Positions 23,246 through 37,477 are shown, counted from the stretch's first letter. The stretch: 64,000 nt of DNA from Rapana venosa (GCA_028751875.1 CM054134.1:50971793-51035792); one strand, 5' to 3'. The notes: generated from the sequence alone by a model not told the origin. Numbers and translations: made by a program.

Positions 23246-23763
23246 TATTATAATTATTATTATTATATTTTACAAGTCTCACAGTGATTCCCCGTGTGAT
23301 GGGTCTGTCAAGGGCATTCTATTCTGGGTGACCTATAAGATGGCAGAAGGTGAAACCCATCTAGAACACACACACACAACACAACACAAACACACACACA
23401 CAACAACGATATCCTTCCAAAAAGGTGCATTGTCAATAGAGGCAATGGTCATTTGTGCCCATCTCATTATACTGCATCGCTCTCATTAGTGCACGGGGAA
23501 TATAAGCTCGAAAGCGTCAAACAGTGTTACCTCCCCTGATAGTGTCTTCCAAAAAGCGCTACTTGTCCAAAACACTGCTTTCCGTGTCGTTAAGGCGTCT
23601 CTGCTACTGTTCTGAAACTGACTACAGTAACCCAATGACACATAAAATGTCTTTCATATCTTACTGTGACATCTTCGGATAATAATACGATTAAAGCACC
23701 CTATCATTCATTTATTTAACCCCAAGTAATACCCAAATTTGACGATATGTCTACTATGGTAGA

Positions 23764-26700
23764 TGTAAGTATGTAAAAAAAAAAAAAAATGCTTATAATA
23801 ACATCCGTCTAGTTATTACCCATGTCATTCTTTTTTTTTCTTGAATTACCTTATTGTTTTGTATGAATAAACCCCTTTATCTAATTATATCTTAATCTAA
23901 TATTATATGAGCCCTATTAATCAGTATAATAACAAAAAACCGGGTGTTGTTGTTTTTTAATCAACAGGGAAGAATTCAACGAAAGACAACGATTAATAAC
24001 CGTCCATTTTTTTATACTGAACAGGGTTTTTTTCTTCTTTCCCTAATCAAGCGTTAACGTCAAGCGTGCAATTTAGATTACTTACTACAGAATTAGTTGA
24101 TTTCTTCCCTTTTCAGCCTTCAAAAAGTGAAGATCTCGCCGTCAAGTGTGCTTGCAGGTTTCAACGTTGTTTTGAATAGTTTAGTAAGGGAAGGCAGCTT
24201 ATACCCCCACCCACCCCCCCCCCCACCCCCCTTGTTTCGTCACACAACGCCCCCACCCCCCCCCCCTATATCCCCCCCACCTCCCACCCTTTCCTTCCCA
24301 CCCTTTAGACCCCAGGCTCCAGCCGATCCTAACAGATAATTTAAAGGGCATTGAACCTCCCATTTCTTTGCGTCTTTGGGTGTGTGGGTTGGTTTGTTTT
24401 TTAAACTTTTGTTTGTTCCGGTATCCTGCGTCTATCACTTTTTTCCCCCGCTATCTACCCTACCTACTCTTGTCTGTTGCATAATCTGGGCTTTTACCCA
24501 CCCCGTGTTCGTCACCTCACTACAAGGTATGTTTGTAAACGCGCGAACAAGCGTGCAAGTATTTGTGTGATGGCGTTCCCCGCATACCCCATAGCTAAAA
24601 GGGGTACGTTTAGAGTCGTCAAAGAAATGAAGTGGAGAGAGGAAAGAGATAGTACTCCCCCCCCCACCCCCCCCACCCACCGTAAACGCAGCCCATCCCC
24701 CCCCCCCCCCCTCTCTCTCTCTCTCCTCTCTCTCTCTCCTGCTTTTCAATCATGTCAGTTAGGCTTACGTGTTCACAGGAATGGTTTATTCCATGCACTT
24801 GTTTTTCCCGTTCTAATTTTTTAAAGATAAGTGGTAGGTTCATCGAGAGAGAGAGAGGGGGGGGGGGGGGGGGGGGGGGGGAGGGGAAGAGAAGCTGTCA
24901 GATATTGTTTCTATTGTACATCCCAAAAAGAAAATCGTTATATAAGAGCTTCTGTCTGTATTGACGAGGTACATACTATTTTTTTGATCAAAATGAATCG
25001 ACCTGAACTGGTACTCTTACCTTCACTAGCCTTCCCTAAAGAAACAATACCCGGGGGGGTGGGGGGGGGGTGGGACTTCGCTCTTATCACATAGACAAAA
25101 AATTCATGTGGGTTTTACATGCCATACCTAGGAACAATAAAACAGAAAAACATTGATCACAAAAAGTCAATCGAAATTTTAATCTTAAAAATTCCAGATA
25201 CGCACAGCATCGCACACCACAAAACACACACACACCCCCGCACGCCGCGCAGGTACTCTCACATACAAGCACGTAGGCATGTACGCGTGCGTACACACAG
25301 CGAAGCATACACGTATGCCAATGCACAATAATTTAACATGTCCATACACTCAAGAGGCATATCTAGATCATGACATCCTATCTTGCCAAAAAAAATAAAT
25401 ACACACACAGTAGACAAACTACACACCTACTTTCATGAATACAACACAGATGCCTCCACTGTCTTTAAAAAAAAAAAACATCAAAAGAAAAAAATTCAAG
25501 TGAGCAATGAGCATAGGTATGAAACATTCAATAAACACAAATCAATTACCACAGTAAGAAGTAAAATTCAATGTTAAAAACACACGCGTGCGTGCCTGTA
25601 CACATGATTATGAACATGCCATACAATTAGAGAGTGGTATCAACCATTAATGATGCACATTTTCATAAAATCATTACAAGCATGTCAAAGAAAAAAACAA
25701 CCTATATGACATTGCTTCAAGCATCTCATACACTTAGCCCTGCTCAGCTCTCTCTCCTCTCTCTCACCTCATCTCTCTCTCTCTCTCTCTCTCTCTCCTT
25801 CCTGTTTTACGGTTTTGCTTATAGTTATAGTTTGTGTGTATCCCTGATGAAGGAGGTATTCAACTTAGATTTCAATAATAGTTTTATTGGGCTTGTCCGC
25901 TGTACTTGAGTTTAATGAATTCCTATTTCAATATCATAGTTGTTTCACGTAAACACTATGTGTACCATTTGTGGATTTTGGTTGTTGTTTTTTGGGTGGT
26001 TTTTTTTGGGTTTTTTTTTTGGGGGGGTGCTTTTAGGGTTTTCTTTAATTTTTGTTGTTGTAGTTGTTGTTTTTTGAAAAGGTTTATTTCCCTTTGTTTT
26101 TACTCTGTGAGAGTATGAGTACTTGGTTATTATTCAGTGGTATCCTACGGCTGGGACTGGAGAAAAAAAGCACACGAGTGCTTATTCATTATCCGTCGAA
26201 ATAAAGAATTTGTCCAGTCAATACTCCTCTGACTCTATCTCTGTCCTCTGTCCTCTCTGTCTCATGTCCTCTCTCTCTCTTCTCTGTTCGCTCATCTCTC
26301 TCTCTCCTCTCTCTCACCTAAATATAAACCATGGCATTTAAATAAAATCGAAGAAATCTCAACTCTTATCACCAACAAAGGCAATCATATTCACAACTAG
26401 GGCTATCTGAGTCGAGAGACTTCAGATCCACATATGACCACTGATATTTATATTCAGGATATTAACATCCTGCTAAAAGATCAACAAAACCCCCAAAGAA
26501 ACAGAATCCAATCTATATTAGTGAGTCCCATAACTTCAAGCGTCTTCTCACATTTTAGAACATTATGGATGTAGAATCCTTATGGATTGAGATTTTCTAT
26601 AAAAGGTGCCCAACCTATGTAATTGGGGGATCTGCTATAGGAATCCAACAGAAAAAAAAAACTGGACTGACAAATTTGACTCCATGATGAATACAGTCCT

Positions 26701-27418
26701 ATTAGAATCAAGTGAATAATCTTATTAGGAGACATTAATATCGATCTAACAAAAAGTAAAAATCAATGGACCCAATAATAAATCATACAACCTCCACAAC
26801 TAATTAATCACCCACAGAGAAGTCCACACCCCAAACTCAAGCACAATAATTGACCATATCTATATTCTAACCCCAACAACAGTGTCGAAACTTGTATCCC
26901 AGTCTATCACTGGTAGCGATCACTACCCATCCAGTATCACGTGGTCAAAAAAACGAACAAAAATCCCCAAACCTGCCCACAAAAACTATAACATATCGTT
27001 TCCTTCGAAAATTGATGAGAATCCTTTTCTTATCAGATTTAAATAATCTCATTCTTTCGAAACATCACAATTACTGATCCAGACTTAGCCATAGATTTTG
27101 GAATAAACACTTTTACTGCTATTTATTACAACAAACAAGCCCACTAAAAATCATTAGAATCAAATATTCCCCCAAACCACCTTGGCTCACCTAAGGAACT
27201 AGAAGACACATGCTATCTTAGAGACCTTTTAAAAGAACATAAATAATAGAAGATCAAAAATATTAAGAAATGCCAATAAACTCCAAAAACGGCGAGAAAA
27301 AAGAAATATTTCCAAGACTTACTATCCACCAAACAAAACCCAAAGACTGTCTGGCGAGGCCATAAATCAAATAACTAACAAACCAAAGCATTCCTTCCAA
27401 AACAAACGTAGATCAAAG
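23764..27418 (+). repeat. Repeat block homologous to 1-3583, copy B
   Basis: Identical to 7394-11048. It includes the LINE 3' UTR tail (25800-26220, stem 26168-26183) and the degenerate endonuclease and linker (26325-27410). Confidence 0.85.
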
Positions 27419-27824
27419 ACGTTACTTGCAGTGAGAGCAACTTAACAAGACGAAGTGGGGGAGAGCGAAGGGCAATGTCTCTATCTACCATGTAATAAAA
27501 CATGTATCAATCAAAGAGCGCAAGTAAAGCTCAAAGAACTAGAAACAATACTATAAAGGAAAGCATACTCCATCAAAACCTTCAGCATTCCATTTATGTC
27601 TTGTCTTGGGAGGTTTATGGTTATCTAACTCACTCTCAAACAATCAAGAAGCGCGTGTCTAGGATGGGGGAATATGATCACTGCAGAATAGTGAAGTCTA
27701 TACACTCATCTCAGTACATCACAGACTATATCATATCTCTCTCTCTCTCTATGTCTGTAACCGTTTGTCTTCGAAAAAAAACCATTTCCCCAATCCTTCA
27801 AAACAGCCTAAAGGTAATCCCAAT

Positions 27825-28397
27825 GGGGGGGGATTGGGGGGGGGGGGGGAGGGGGGGGGGGGGGTAGGAATAGTATTTGAGGTATAGGGATATGTAAAAG
27901 GATTTAGTGAGGAGGGGGGCATATTGAGAAATGATGTGATGAAGGGAATTTAAAGGGTTATTATGTATTATATTTATATGTGGCGAGGATGGTTGATTAA
28001 TAGGTTGAATAAAGTTGATGGGGGGGGGGGGGGGGGGGGGATATGTTATTTTGATAGGCTGATGTAGATATGGTGAGATGGAATTAGAGTGATTTATGTG
28101 TTGGTATTGTTTTGGTTGGGTGGTATTGGGGTGTTAGATTTTTTAGGGTGTATATTGGTAAATATAACGGAGATGTTTTTTTAGTGTAAGGTAATGGTGA
28201 GAGTATGTTGTAAGTATTAATAGGTGGGGGGGGCGGGGGTGGGAAGTGAGTTTAATATTAATGGGGATATTGGATATTAGTAAGATAAATACATAATTTA
28301 TTGTTGGATGAAATAATAGCAGTAATTGAAAGAGTAGAGTCGATCGTGTAAGTTTAGTAAGTAATAAATAAGATTGAATTTGGAGATAGTATTTTTG
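27825..28397 (+). other. Cytosine-depleted tract, copy B
   Basis: Identical to 11455-12027. Confidence 0.8.
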
Positions 28398-29330
28398 CTG
28401 ATGACACAACTATTCATACGGAGCCACAATAACCCTATCCCTCTAGCAAAAGCATTACAAAAGTGTTGATCAGCTATTGAATTGGACCGAACTAAACTCA
28501 TATGTCTATACACCCCAAAAAACAAAATGCATGCTTTAATTACCACTAGACAAAAGCGTCAAAACTTAACCCACAAACTATACTACTCCCATCAAAATTA
28601 AAAAGGAGTAATGTGAACTAACCATCACCACAGGGTTTTAGGGTAACAATTGATGAAAATCTCAGTTGTGTCTACCCCAATCATCTCAACTATCCAAATA
28701 CAAGTCCCAAAGAGTATACAACTTCTAAAATCAAGCACTTTCTTGACTTCAATCAAGGAACCATTCTTCCAATCTTATATACAATCCTCAATAGACTATG
28801 CTTCTACCTATGGGATTCTGCTAGTGCAAACATCTATAAAACCCGTTTCTGAGTTCTGTACCAAACGAGTATCTCAAACTCCTTTTAAAAAAGACAAGCT
28901 TACTAGAAGCTGACTAACTCAATTAAATAATTCTCCCTTAAGCCAAAGACTACAATATAACAAAGGAGTCCATGAATGTACCAAGATCATGACAGTAACT
29001 GTTCCATCATACTTAAAAGACAAATTCCCCTAAACAATCCAGAAATACTAATAAAGCCCAGTGTCCCTATGCCGAGAATAGACTTCGTCCAAATCTAGTC
29101 TACTTTACTCAGGCCCTATGCTGTGAACTCCCCCTTTCCCAGATTCAGTTAAACAACATCAATCAATAACAAATCTACAAAACTCAATATCAACTCACTT
29201 GAAACATCTACAATAAAAACCACAAGTCCATAGCCTTAAAAGCAAAGGTTTCTTATTCCTCCCGTACCTATCTGCTTTTCATTCCTTCCTAACTGCCCTC
29301 CTTCCCCTTTCCCTTCACCTGTATGGTACA
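28374..29330 (+). pseudogene. LINE reverse transcriptase C-terminal half, copy B
   Basis: Identical to 12004-12960, with the same frameshifts and the FADDTT catalytic motif near 28393-28410. Confidence 0.8.
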
Positions 29331-29340
29331 GACTGTTGTC

Positions 29341-29378
<38 letters not shown>

Positions 29379-30345
29379 GTCTCCTCACTCTCTCTCTCTC
29401 TCTCTCTCTCCATCTCTCTCTCTCAAAATTTTCATTGTTGTTGAGAAAGTGAGTCTAGCAAGTGTAAGCATTTTTTTTATTATTTTTTATTTTTATTTAT
29501 TTATTTTTTTTTAAGAAAATTATTATTATTTTAATTTTTTTTTTTTAACTACACTTGAGTTATAAGAAATATATCTATCATAACAATAATATGTTAATCT
29601 GTACGAGTTTAATGAAATAGAGTGTTCACAGTGATGATCTGCTATTTTGAGAATGATATTCAGTATTTTTTTCCTATGTTCTTATTTGTCTTGTTTGTTT
29701 ACAAACAAAAGCATAAATCTTTAAACACACACACACACACAAACACACACGACTCTCCCACTCTCTCTCATCTCTCTATTACTTACAATTGTAGGAAGTT
29801 CTTTTAAATGACTTTATTGGCTTTTTTCCCTCTTTATTATGAGAGTGTATTGGGTAATTGCACTTTTTTTATTACCATGACATTCAATTTGCAATGAACA
29901 TAATTAAAAGTGTTTTGTGTTGAATCGTGTGCTATGTGATATTACATATTTAGTATTATCCCTGAAACCCCCCCTCCCCCCACTCCGCCCACACACACAC
30001 ACACACACACATACTCGACTCTACTCGACCCCACCCATATTCTCTCCGCTAATAACGACTAGAGTATAGTTTTTAATTTCTTCTTGGTTAGTTTCTTGTT
30101 ATTTATTGTGTGGATGTATGGGTATTAATTTATTTTCATTATCAATGACAAATAATTTGAAACGATTATAATCTAAATGAGTTTTGATGGGATCGCATAC
30201 TGTTTTGGGATTTATATATTATTGGATATTATCTCTGAAATACACACACACACACTACTCTCGTGTCTCTGTTCCACTGTCTCTCTCTCTCTCTCCCTTT
30301 TTTCTCGTCTCTCTCTCTCATTTCTCTCCTCTCTCTCTCTCTCTA

Positions 30346-30953
30346 CACCTTTTATCGTCCTGCTTATAGTCATAGCATATCCTGATGAAGGATTCATATT
30401 TTTTATATTTTCAAAAACTTTATTGGACTTGTTGCCTCTGTACTAAGTTTTAAGATGCCATATTTTCAATAGCTTATAATTATGTGTAACAATAGGTGTA
30501 CCATTTGACAATGGTGTAGATGTATTATATCTTTATGACCTTATTACGTTTTGGGTGTGTTAATTTTTTTGGCTTTGTTTGTTGCTCTTGTTCTTGTTGT
30601 TGTTGTTTGTCTGTTTTCTCTTTTTTATCATCTTTTATTGTTTTGGTTTTCCTTCTCTTTTGTTTGTTGTTTGTTTTGGTTAGGGGGTTTTTAGGGGGGT
30701 GGGGGTAGGGTGGGGTATTCTTAGGTTTTTCTTTAATGCTTGCTGTTGGGGGGGGGGGGGGGGGGGGGGGAGGGCTGTGTTGGGGGGGAGCTGTTTTGAA
30801 AAGGGTTATCCCTTGTTTTTTATTGCGAGACTGTAAAAGTATTGGGTTATTATTATTAAGATGTATCCCTAACGGGCGGGGACTGGATGTAAAAAAGTAC
30901 ATGTGTGCTTATTCATTATCCTCGAAATAAAAGAATTTGTCATTGTCATTGTG
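30346..30953 (+). mobile_element. LINE 3' UTR with stem-loop tail, copy B
   Basis: Equivalent of 13975-14583, with a few indels near 30805-30835. Stem at 30895-30910. Confidence 0.65.
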
Positions 30954-31004
30954 TCTCCCTCTCTCTCTCCTCTTCGGAGGAGACTATAAACCGAGGCTCC
31001 ATGT

Positions 31005-31795
31005 TCAAACGCATGCAGAACATCTTGCGCACACGTTAAATCCTGATCCGGTTTTCGGAAGAGTAGGCCATTGTGTGCTGGTGGAAACAGATGACAGAAT
31101 TTACAAAATCGCATACACATGGGGACTGGATGTAAAAAAGCACATGAGTGCTTATTCCATTATCCTCGATATAAAAGAATAAATAAATAAATAAATCTCT
31201 GTGGACGTCCTTGTGATCCAACCATTCTCAAGACATACATTCTTGTTATCAGTCCAGGAGGTCCACCCATGTCTTACATACAACCTAAACAACATAAAAG
31301 AATAAATAAATAAAATAAATAAATAAATCTCTGTGGACGTCCTTGTGATCCAACCATTCTCAAGACATACATTCTTGTTATCAGTCCAGTCCATGTCTTA
31401 CATACAACCTAAACAACATAAAAGAATAAATAAATAAATAAATAAATCTCTGTGGACGTCCTTGTGATCCAACCATTCTCAAGACATACATTCTTGTTAT
31501 CAGTCCAGGAGGTCCACCCATGTCTTACATACAACCTAAACAACATAAAAGAATAAATAAATAAATGAATGAATCTCTGTGGACGTCCTTGTGATCCAAC
31601 CATTCTCAAGACATACATTCTTGTTATCAGTCCAGGAGGTCCACCCATGTCTTACATACAACCTAAACAACATAAAAGAATAAATAAATAAATAAATAAA
31701 TAAATCTCTGTGGACGTCCTTGTGATCCAACCATTCTCAAGACATACATTCTTGTTATCAGTCCAGGAGGTCCATCCATGTCTTACATACAACCT
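31005..31795 (+). repeat. Short 3'-end element and five-unit minisatellite, copy B
   Basis: The stem-loop (31138-31153) is followed by TCCTCGATATAAAAGAATAAATAAA and directly by the first minisatellite unit. Here the junction is cleaner than in copy A and shows that each unit ends in the same AAAAGAATAAATAAA sequence as the element tail. Confidence 0.85.
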
Positions 31796-33487
31796 TGTTT
31801 TCCTCACCACGTTGTTGTTGTTGCCTTCTTCACTTTAATCCATCACCACAGCTGCTACCATGGGGGTGAGCTGAAGGACTGCAATGTTCCTTAAGCGCCA
31901 CAACACCGGGCTGTAATGTAAGTGTGCCTGTCTCCCCCAATAGGGTGCTGGAGGGGGGATCAAGCTGCATCACCGCTGACTGACGTGAGGAGAAGAGGGC
32001 AACACAGATCTATCTATATCCCTGTGGCTTTGGGAACTATTCTAATCTTTGACCTGTTGCTATAGGAGTTTTCTATGCAACACATGTCCCATGAGAATGA
32101 TGTCTGTAATGTTGTTTATTTAAGATGATCAGAAATGGTGCTGGGAGTTCCACTGGGCCTGTTTTTGTTTGGTGGGGTTGTTTTAAGGCTGTGCATGTAA
32201 GCAAAACAGGAGATTAAGCAGAGAGTGGAGATGATGAATAGGATCTTTGTGTACAGCATATACATTGAACGTGCTCTCCTCTCTCTCTGTCTGTTCTTCT
32301 GTCTGTCTGTCTCTGTCTTCTTCCCTGTCTGTCTGTCTGTCTCTCTCTCTCATCTCTCTCTCTCTCTCTCATCATCTCCTCTCTCTCTCTCCTGTGGACG
32401 TCCTTTGTGAACCATTCTCAAGACATACAAAAACTCACTGAGAGAGATATTTATCTTCAAGTTTTAATCAAAACTTGTGTAACTTTATGTTCCACACACA
32501 CTTTTTTTTCTTTCAAAACAGGCTCTATGAGACCATGTATCTTATCCAACCTTTTCCACCCCACAACTTGAAGAGGGGTTTCCTCTGCCTTTCTATGCTG
32601 TAACAATCCTTACTCTCATGCCCCCCCCCCCCCCCCCCATCCTTTCCCTCCCCTCTGCTACCCTCTTCACACACTCACTTTTTTCAATTATTTTTCTTCC
32701 CTGCTATCTTCATGCAATATATACTAAGTGCCTTAATTGTACTTTCCTTCCTCCCTATTGCTTTCCGTACCAAAACCGTAACCAGCTGTTAAAGAGCGAT
32801 AAATATCCTTTTTTTTTCATTGTTCAAACTTACTGAAGTAATAAAAGTACAACAGGCCCTGATCATGTCGTAAAACGTATATCAAAGCTAAATATGACTG
32901 GGAATTTTTTTTTTTTTTGGGGGGGTGGAGGGGGGTTGGTTTGTTGTTTGCATTTTAGATTTAGTGATTTTTGGGTGTCTTTGTTGTTGATTGTTTGTTC
33001 CTCTTGGCTAGAGCTCCAAGATTCACTAATGATGAGATTTTGTGGGTATGGATGTCGCCCCCCCCCCCCCCACCCCCCCCCCTACCCAACCATCAAGATA
33101 ACGGCATTCCATTCCAACTTTGGGGATACAGTTGGGAAAGTTGAACTTAAAACAATTTTGGCAAGACAATCTGGAGGTCTTCCTGTCTTTTTCGATTTTC
33201 AATGCCATGACAAGAACCGGAATCACACCAATCCAAATAGTTTACATAAATTTCCGAAGACTTGATATTCATTTCGAAATTCCCTGTCAAACTGGGGAGA
33301 AAGGACAAGGCTGGGGAATCAGACCCAAACCTGACAGTTTCTTGTTAGGCAGGTGATGTCTAAACAGTGCTGACATCCTTCCTTCCTTAGTTCCATTTAG
33401 TTGTTGTTTTCGGTTGAAGTTTTATATTTTATTGGGGGGGGGGGGAGTGGACGTTTTTGTTTGTACACACATGAACGACCAGGTCAA

Positions 33488-34206
33488 ATTTGTTGTTGTG
33501 ATATTGGGCTGATGATGTAACGTGTGTGTGGTGTTGGTGGCCTGTTCTATGTGTCACTGTAGGTTATTACTTACTAATAAGAACAAAGTCTGATGAAGTA
33601 ACGTGTGTGTGTTCTGGTGGCCTGTTCCTAACTGTCAGCTGTAGGTTATTACTATAAGAACAAGGCAGATTAATGTTAACGTGTGTGGTGTATCTAGGAG
33701 GGCCATGTATCATTAAGTGACAGCCTGTAAGTTATTACTATAGAACAAGGCTGATGGTGTAAACGTGGTTCTGGTGGCCTGTTGGTATTGTAAGGCACAG
33801 GCCAATGCTATAGAACAAAGCTGATGATGTAACGTGTGTTCTGGTGGCCTGTTGGTAGTGTAAGCACAGGCCATTTGCTAAGAACAAAGCTGATGATGAG
33901 TAACGTGTGTATGTTCTTGGTGGCCTGTTCATAGTGTCAGCTGTAGTTATTACCTATAGAACACGTGCTGATGATGTAACGTGTGTTGTGTGTTCTGGTG
34001 GCCAGTTCATATGCAGCTGTAGGTTATTACTATAGCAACAAGGCTGCTGGTGTAAACGTGTGATTCAGGTGGACTGGTTGGTAGTGTAAGGCACAGCCAT
34101 TGCTAAAGAACAAAGCTGAATGTGTAACGTTGTAGTTCTGTGGCCTGTTCCAATAGTGACAGGCTCAGGCCATTGCTATAGGAACAAGGCTGATAGTGTA
34201 ACAGGC
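33488..34206 (+). repeat. 70-bp minisatellite, copy B
   Basis: Same array as 17120-17835, with single-base indels concentrated at 33716-34018. Confidence 0.95.
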
Positions 34207-35150
34207 AGAATGCTTTTCCAGAGCCAGAGCCCACTCAAACCTCTGGGTTACCTGGCCTTCTGCTGGTGGGAAGGTCAACTTTCTGCTTTAATTTGATACA
34301 GAGTCCGCATATCTTGGACTATAATATAAATGTGTTGATGTGTGTGAGTTATGTGTGTGTGTTGGTGTGTGTGTGTGTGAGTGTGTGTTGTGTGTGTGTG
34401 GTGTGTGTGTGTGAGTGTGTGTGTGTGTGTGTGTGTGTTAGTGTGAGTGGTGTGTGTGTGTGTGTGTTGAGTGTGGTGAGACAAACACTAACACTCCTGT
34501 TTAAAATTGGTCTGTAAATTTTGTAAACAAAATGAAACTGATCCATAAAAGCAAAAAGGACATATCATCACACTTCACCATCAACAGCATCTAATAAAAC
34601 ACTCACATCATCTTCCCTCGTAAAAAAATAACATAGATGACAAAAACCAAAACAATGAATGATTTATAAATGAATGGAAATAAGAGCAAATAATATATAT
34701 TATATAATATTATATTAAATATATTATATAATATATATAAATACTATATATATATATAATATATATCTATATATATATAGAGAGAATAGATAGAATATAT
34801 ATATATATATATATATATAGTATTATAATATAAATTAAAATATACATATATAATATCATATTTATATATAATAAATAAGTTTTGTGATCATCCACACAAT
34901 ATTATTGCTCCATCATCAGTCAGTTTTGTGTACATTCAATATAACAATCATAAGACATACATGAACAGAGTGACTCAAAAAGAAGGAACTGGCCATTGAA
35001 CAAAACAGAAAAAAAAGCCACTCCCCACATTCCCAATGGGCCTTTTATAATAAAATAAAAAAAAATTAAATAAAAAAAAAAAAACAAAACAGACTCGGGT
35101 ACAAGCAAAACTGTTTTTTTTTTTTTTTTTCTTCATTTCTATTACTTATT

Positions 35151-35182
<32 letters not shown>

Positions 35183-35245
35183 CCCACTAATAACTAATAT
35201 AACTGAACGGTGGAAAAGACTATGAAAAAAAAAAAAAAAAAAAAA

Positions 35246-35281
<36 letters not shown>

Positions 35282-35553
35282 AACTATCAAAAGACCCCTA
35301 ATCAAATCGTAAGGTTCCACAAAATAGTTATAATTCCCACTAACGGGGGCATTTTTAAAAAAAAAACTAAAAAAAAAAAAAAAAAAATAAAAAATATTTT
35401 AAAATTAAAAAAACAAAAACTTTTTTTTATATAAAAAACAAATTACACCCAAACTAATTTAAACACTATGTTGTTAAGTATGTGGCGTTCTTATCTTTCG
35501 GGAGCCAGAAAAGGGCCCACATGTAGAGGGGCCAGCCGCGCTGGACTCCGGCC

Positions 35554-36037
35554 GGGGTTCAATTTTAAGCCAGGCCAAAAAAAGGGTCTTGCAATGAAGT
35601 CTGGAGACAAAACAAACTGAAAAAAAAAAAAGGGGGGGACCCGGCACCTGGTTTCAAAACCGGTACGACTGGCGTAACCTACAATGATTTTGAACGCATA
35701 CGCTGTTTGGGCCGCCGGGCAACACCACGTGTTTGCTTGAAAATGTTTTAAACCTTGAGGATTACTTTAAAATACAGGGCCCGTTTAAACAGCTCCGTCC
35801 TAGTTTGGGTTACCAACCCCCCTCAGTGCGTATGTATATCGGTAAGGGGGTTTAAAGATACCCATCTTAATCAGGGTGGTTTGGGTGGTTGGGGTACACT
35901 AGGTAAGGGGAACGGTCTACAGGCCTTTTCTCGTTGTTTGTTGCACTGCTTGAGCATTCCCCCACCATGGTTTTAAGATTGCTGGGTGGGAAGGGCGGCC
36001 CTTTTTGTTAATGAAGCGGTTTTAGTTTCGCTTTCCA
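35554..36037 (+). repeat. Direct repeat of 63491-64000, indel-rich version
   Basis: Matches the right end of the window throughout: GCAATGAAGTCTGGAGACAA, ACCCGGCACCTGGTTTC, CAACACCACGTGTTTGC, CAGCTCCGTCCTAG, CAGTGCGTATGTATAT, CAGGGTGGTTTGGGTGG and TTAATGAAGCG, in order. This copy has longer homopolymers and missing single bases compared with the other. The match probably continues beyond the window end. No gene recognised. Confidence 0.95.
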
Positions 36038-36587
36038 AAGGGAATATAAAAAGATTTTGGGGTAAAATAGCCCAAATATGCGTTTTAAAAGCCGCGTGCA
36101 GGTGTCTTCGAACTGTTGACACTTAAATTTTCGTTTTTTTTCCCCCTATCCATTGTGTGTCAACCGTTGTGGCACCACTAAAATTTTTATCCAGTTCCCT
36201 CCGCTCCTCGCGGTTCTAAAGCTTTCCGTAGTTGTCGTTCCACTCAGTGTCAGCCCTCTGTAATGTTTCCCTATTGTTTTCTCTGTCGCCTCTTCGTCTC
36301 CCCCTTTTAACTTTTCCCTGTAGGACAGTTTTGGTAGCCCGATGTTCGAGCGACGTCCCCGTTTCACTTCAGTTTGGTCCCGTAAAATTGTTTGCAATTT
36401 TTGTATCTGTTTCCCCCCCGGCACAAAAGGGCCCCTCTTCCGAAAAGCGTAACAGGTTTTTAAATCTGCGCAACTGTTCTCCGTGAGTTCGCACAGGGGG
36501 TTGGGTTTATAGTCTTCATCCGAAGGACTCTGTTTGGTGTGTGTTGTGTGTGTGTGTGTGTGTATGTGTGAGAGAGAGAGAGAGAGC

Positions 36588-36619
<32 letters not shown>

Positions 36620-37180
36620 GACAGACAGACAGGGGACAGATTTCAAACACACACCCAATAACCAAATCCTCTATCCATAGAGAAGTATAAACCTGCTCCA
36701 TTTAGTGACCTTGCAACCTGTCTGCCCAAATTTAAACGTCCATCCCCGTTTGCTTTTTCGTGGCACTGTGCCTATCCTAAACACCCCCCCCCCCCCCCCC
36801 CCCCCCACCCCCTTATCCCTACTCCTCACACTCCTAGCCCTTTCCCAACACACACACACACACACACACAACTTCCTCCCCCCCCCCCCCCCCACCCCCC
36901 CCCATTCCACCCCATAACTCCTGCTGGCCGAACAAGCAAGCTGCCAAGCAACTTATTGACCTAGCTGGGCTGGGCTGGGCAGCAGACGACAGAGAAATTA
37001 TTCAGTGTCCAGTCCCTAAGAAGCTGACGGTAAGCAGCACGGCCCTTGACCTAAGCGGATCACCGAGGGGGCCGATGACCGTTGAAGTAACCGCCCTTTG
37101 GGGTTTTGGTTTGTTGGGTTTGGTTGGTTGTGTTTTTTTTCCTTTTCTTCTTTTCGGTTTTTTTTTGGGGGGGGAAGGGT

Positions 37181-37221
<41 letters not shown>

Positions 37222-37397
37222 CTGTTTAAAGCTTGTCCCTAGTGACCGGTCCGTCTTACCGTTTTTAACAACAGCTTTTTTTTCTGTCTGCCCGTCAGGT
37301 TTTTTGTTTGTTTGTGTCTATACATGTGTTTCTGTCTTTGTCTGTCCTGTCCCGTCTCTCCTCAGTCTGTTTCTGTCAGTCGGTCGGTCTCTCTGTC

Positions 37398-37458
<61 letters not shown>

Positions 37459-37477
37459 TTTCTCTCTCTCCTCCTCT
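36038..37477. other. Mixed non-coding DNA with simple repeats
   Basis: Includes GT then GA tracts (36536-36606), C-runs (36783-36807, 36879-36903), CA (36848-36870), a G-run (37180-37220) and CT (37425-37460). A minus-strand frame over 36146-36540 has protein-like composition, but runs into translated repeat and matches nothing I know. GGGCT repeats thrice near 36965-36980. Confidence 0.5.

Larger units (their letters stand above)
19954..35557 (+). repeat. 16.4-kb-offset direct duplication, copy B
   Basis: This is the second copy of the unit, at a constant offset of 16368-16371 bases from copy A. Its left boundary coincides base for base with the left boundary of copy A, although the flanking DNA differs (AT-rich spacer here, LINE linker there). 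Its right boundary falls inside GGCCGGGG, after which copy A enters the AT-rich spacer and copy B enters a sequence that recurs at 63491-64000. Confidence 0.97.

Noticed and set aside
36146..36658. A 170-codon minus-strand protein
   Set aside because: The first third is translated CA/GA repeat, the rest is unrecognised and lies in the error-prone zone; not enough to call a gene.
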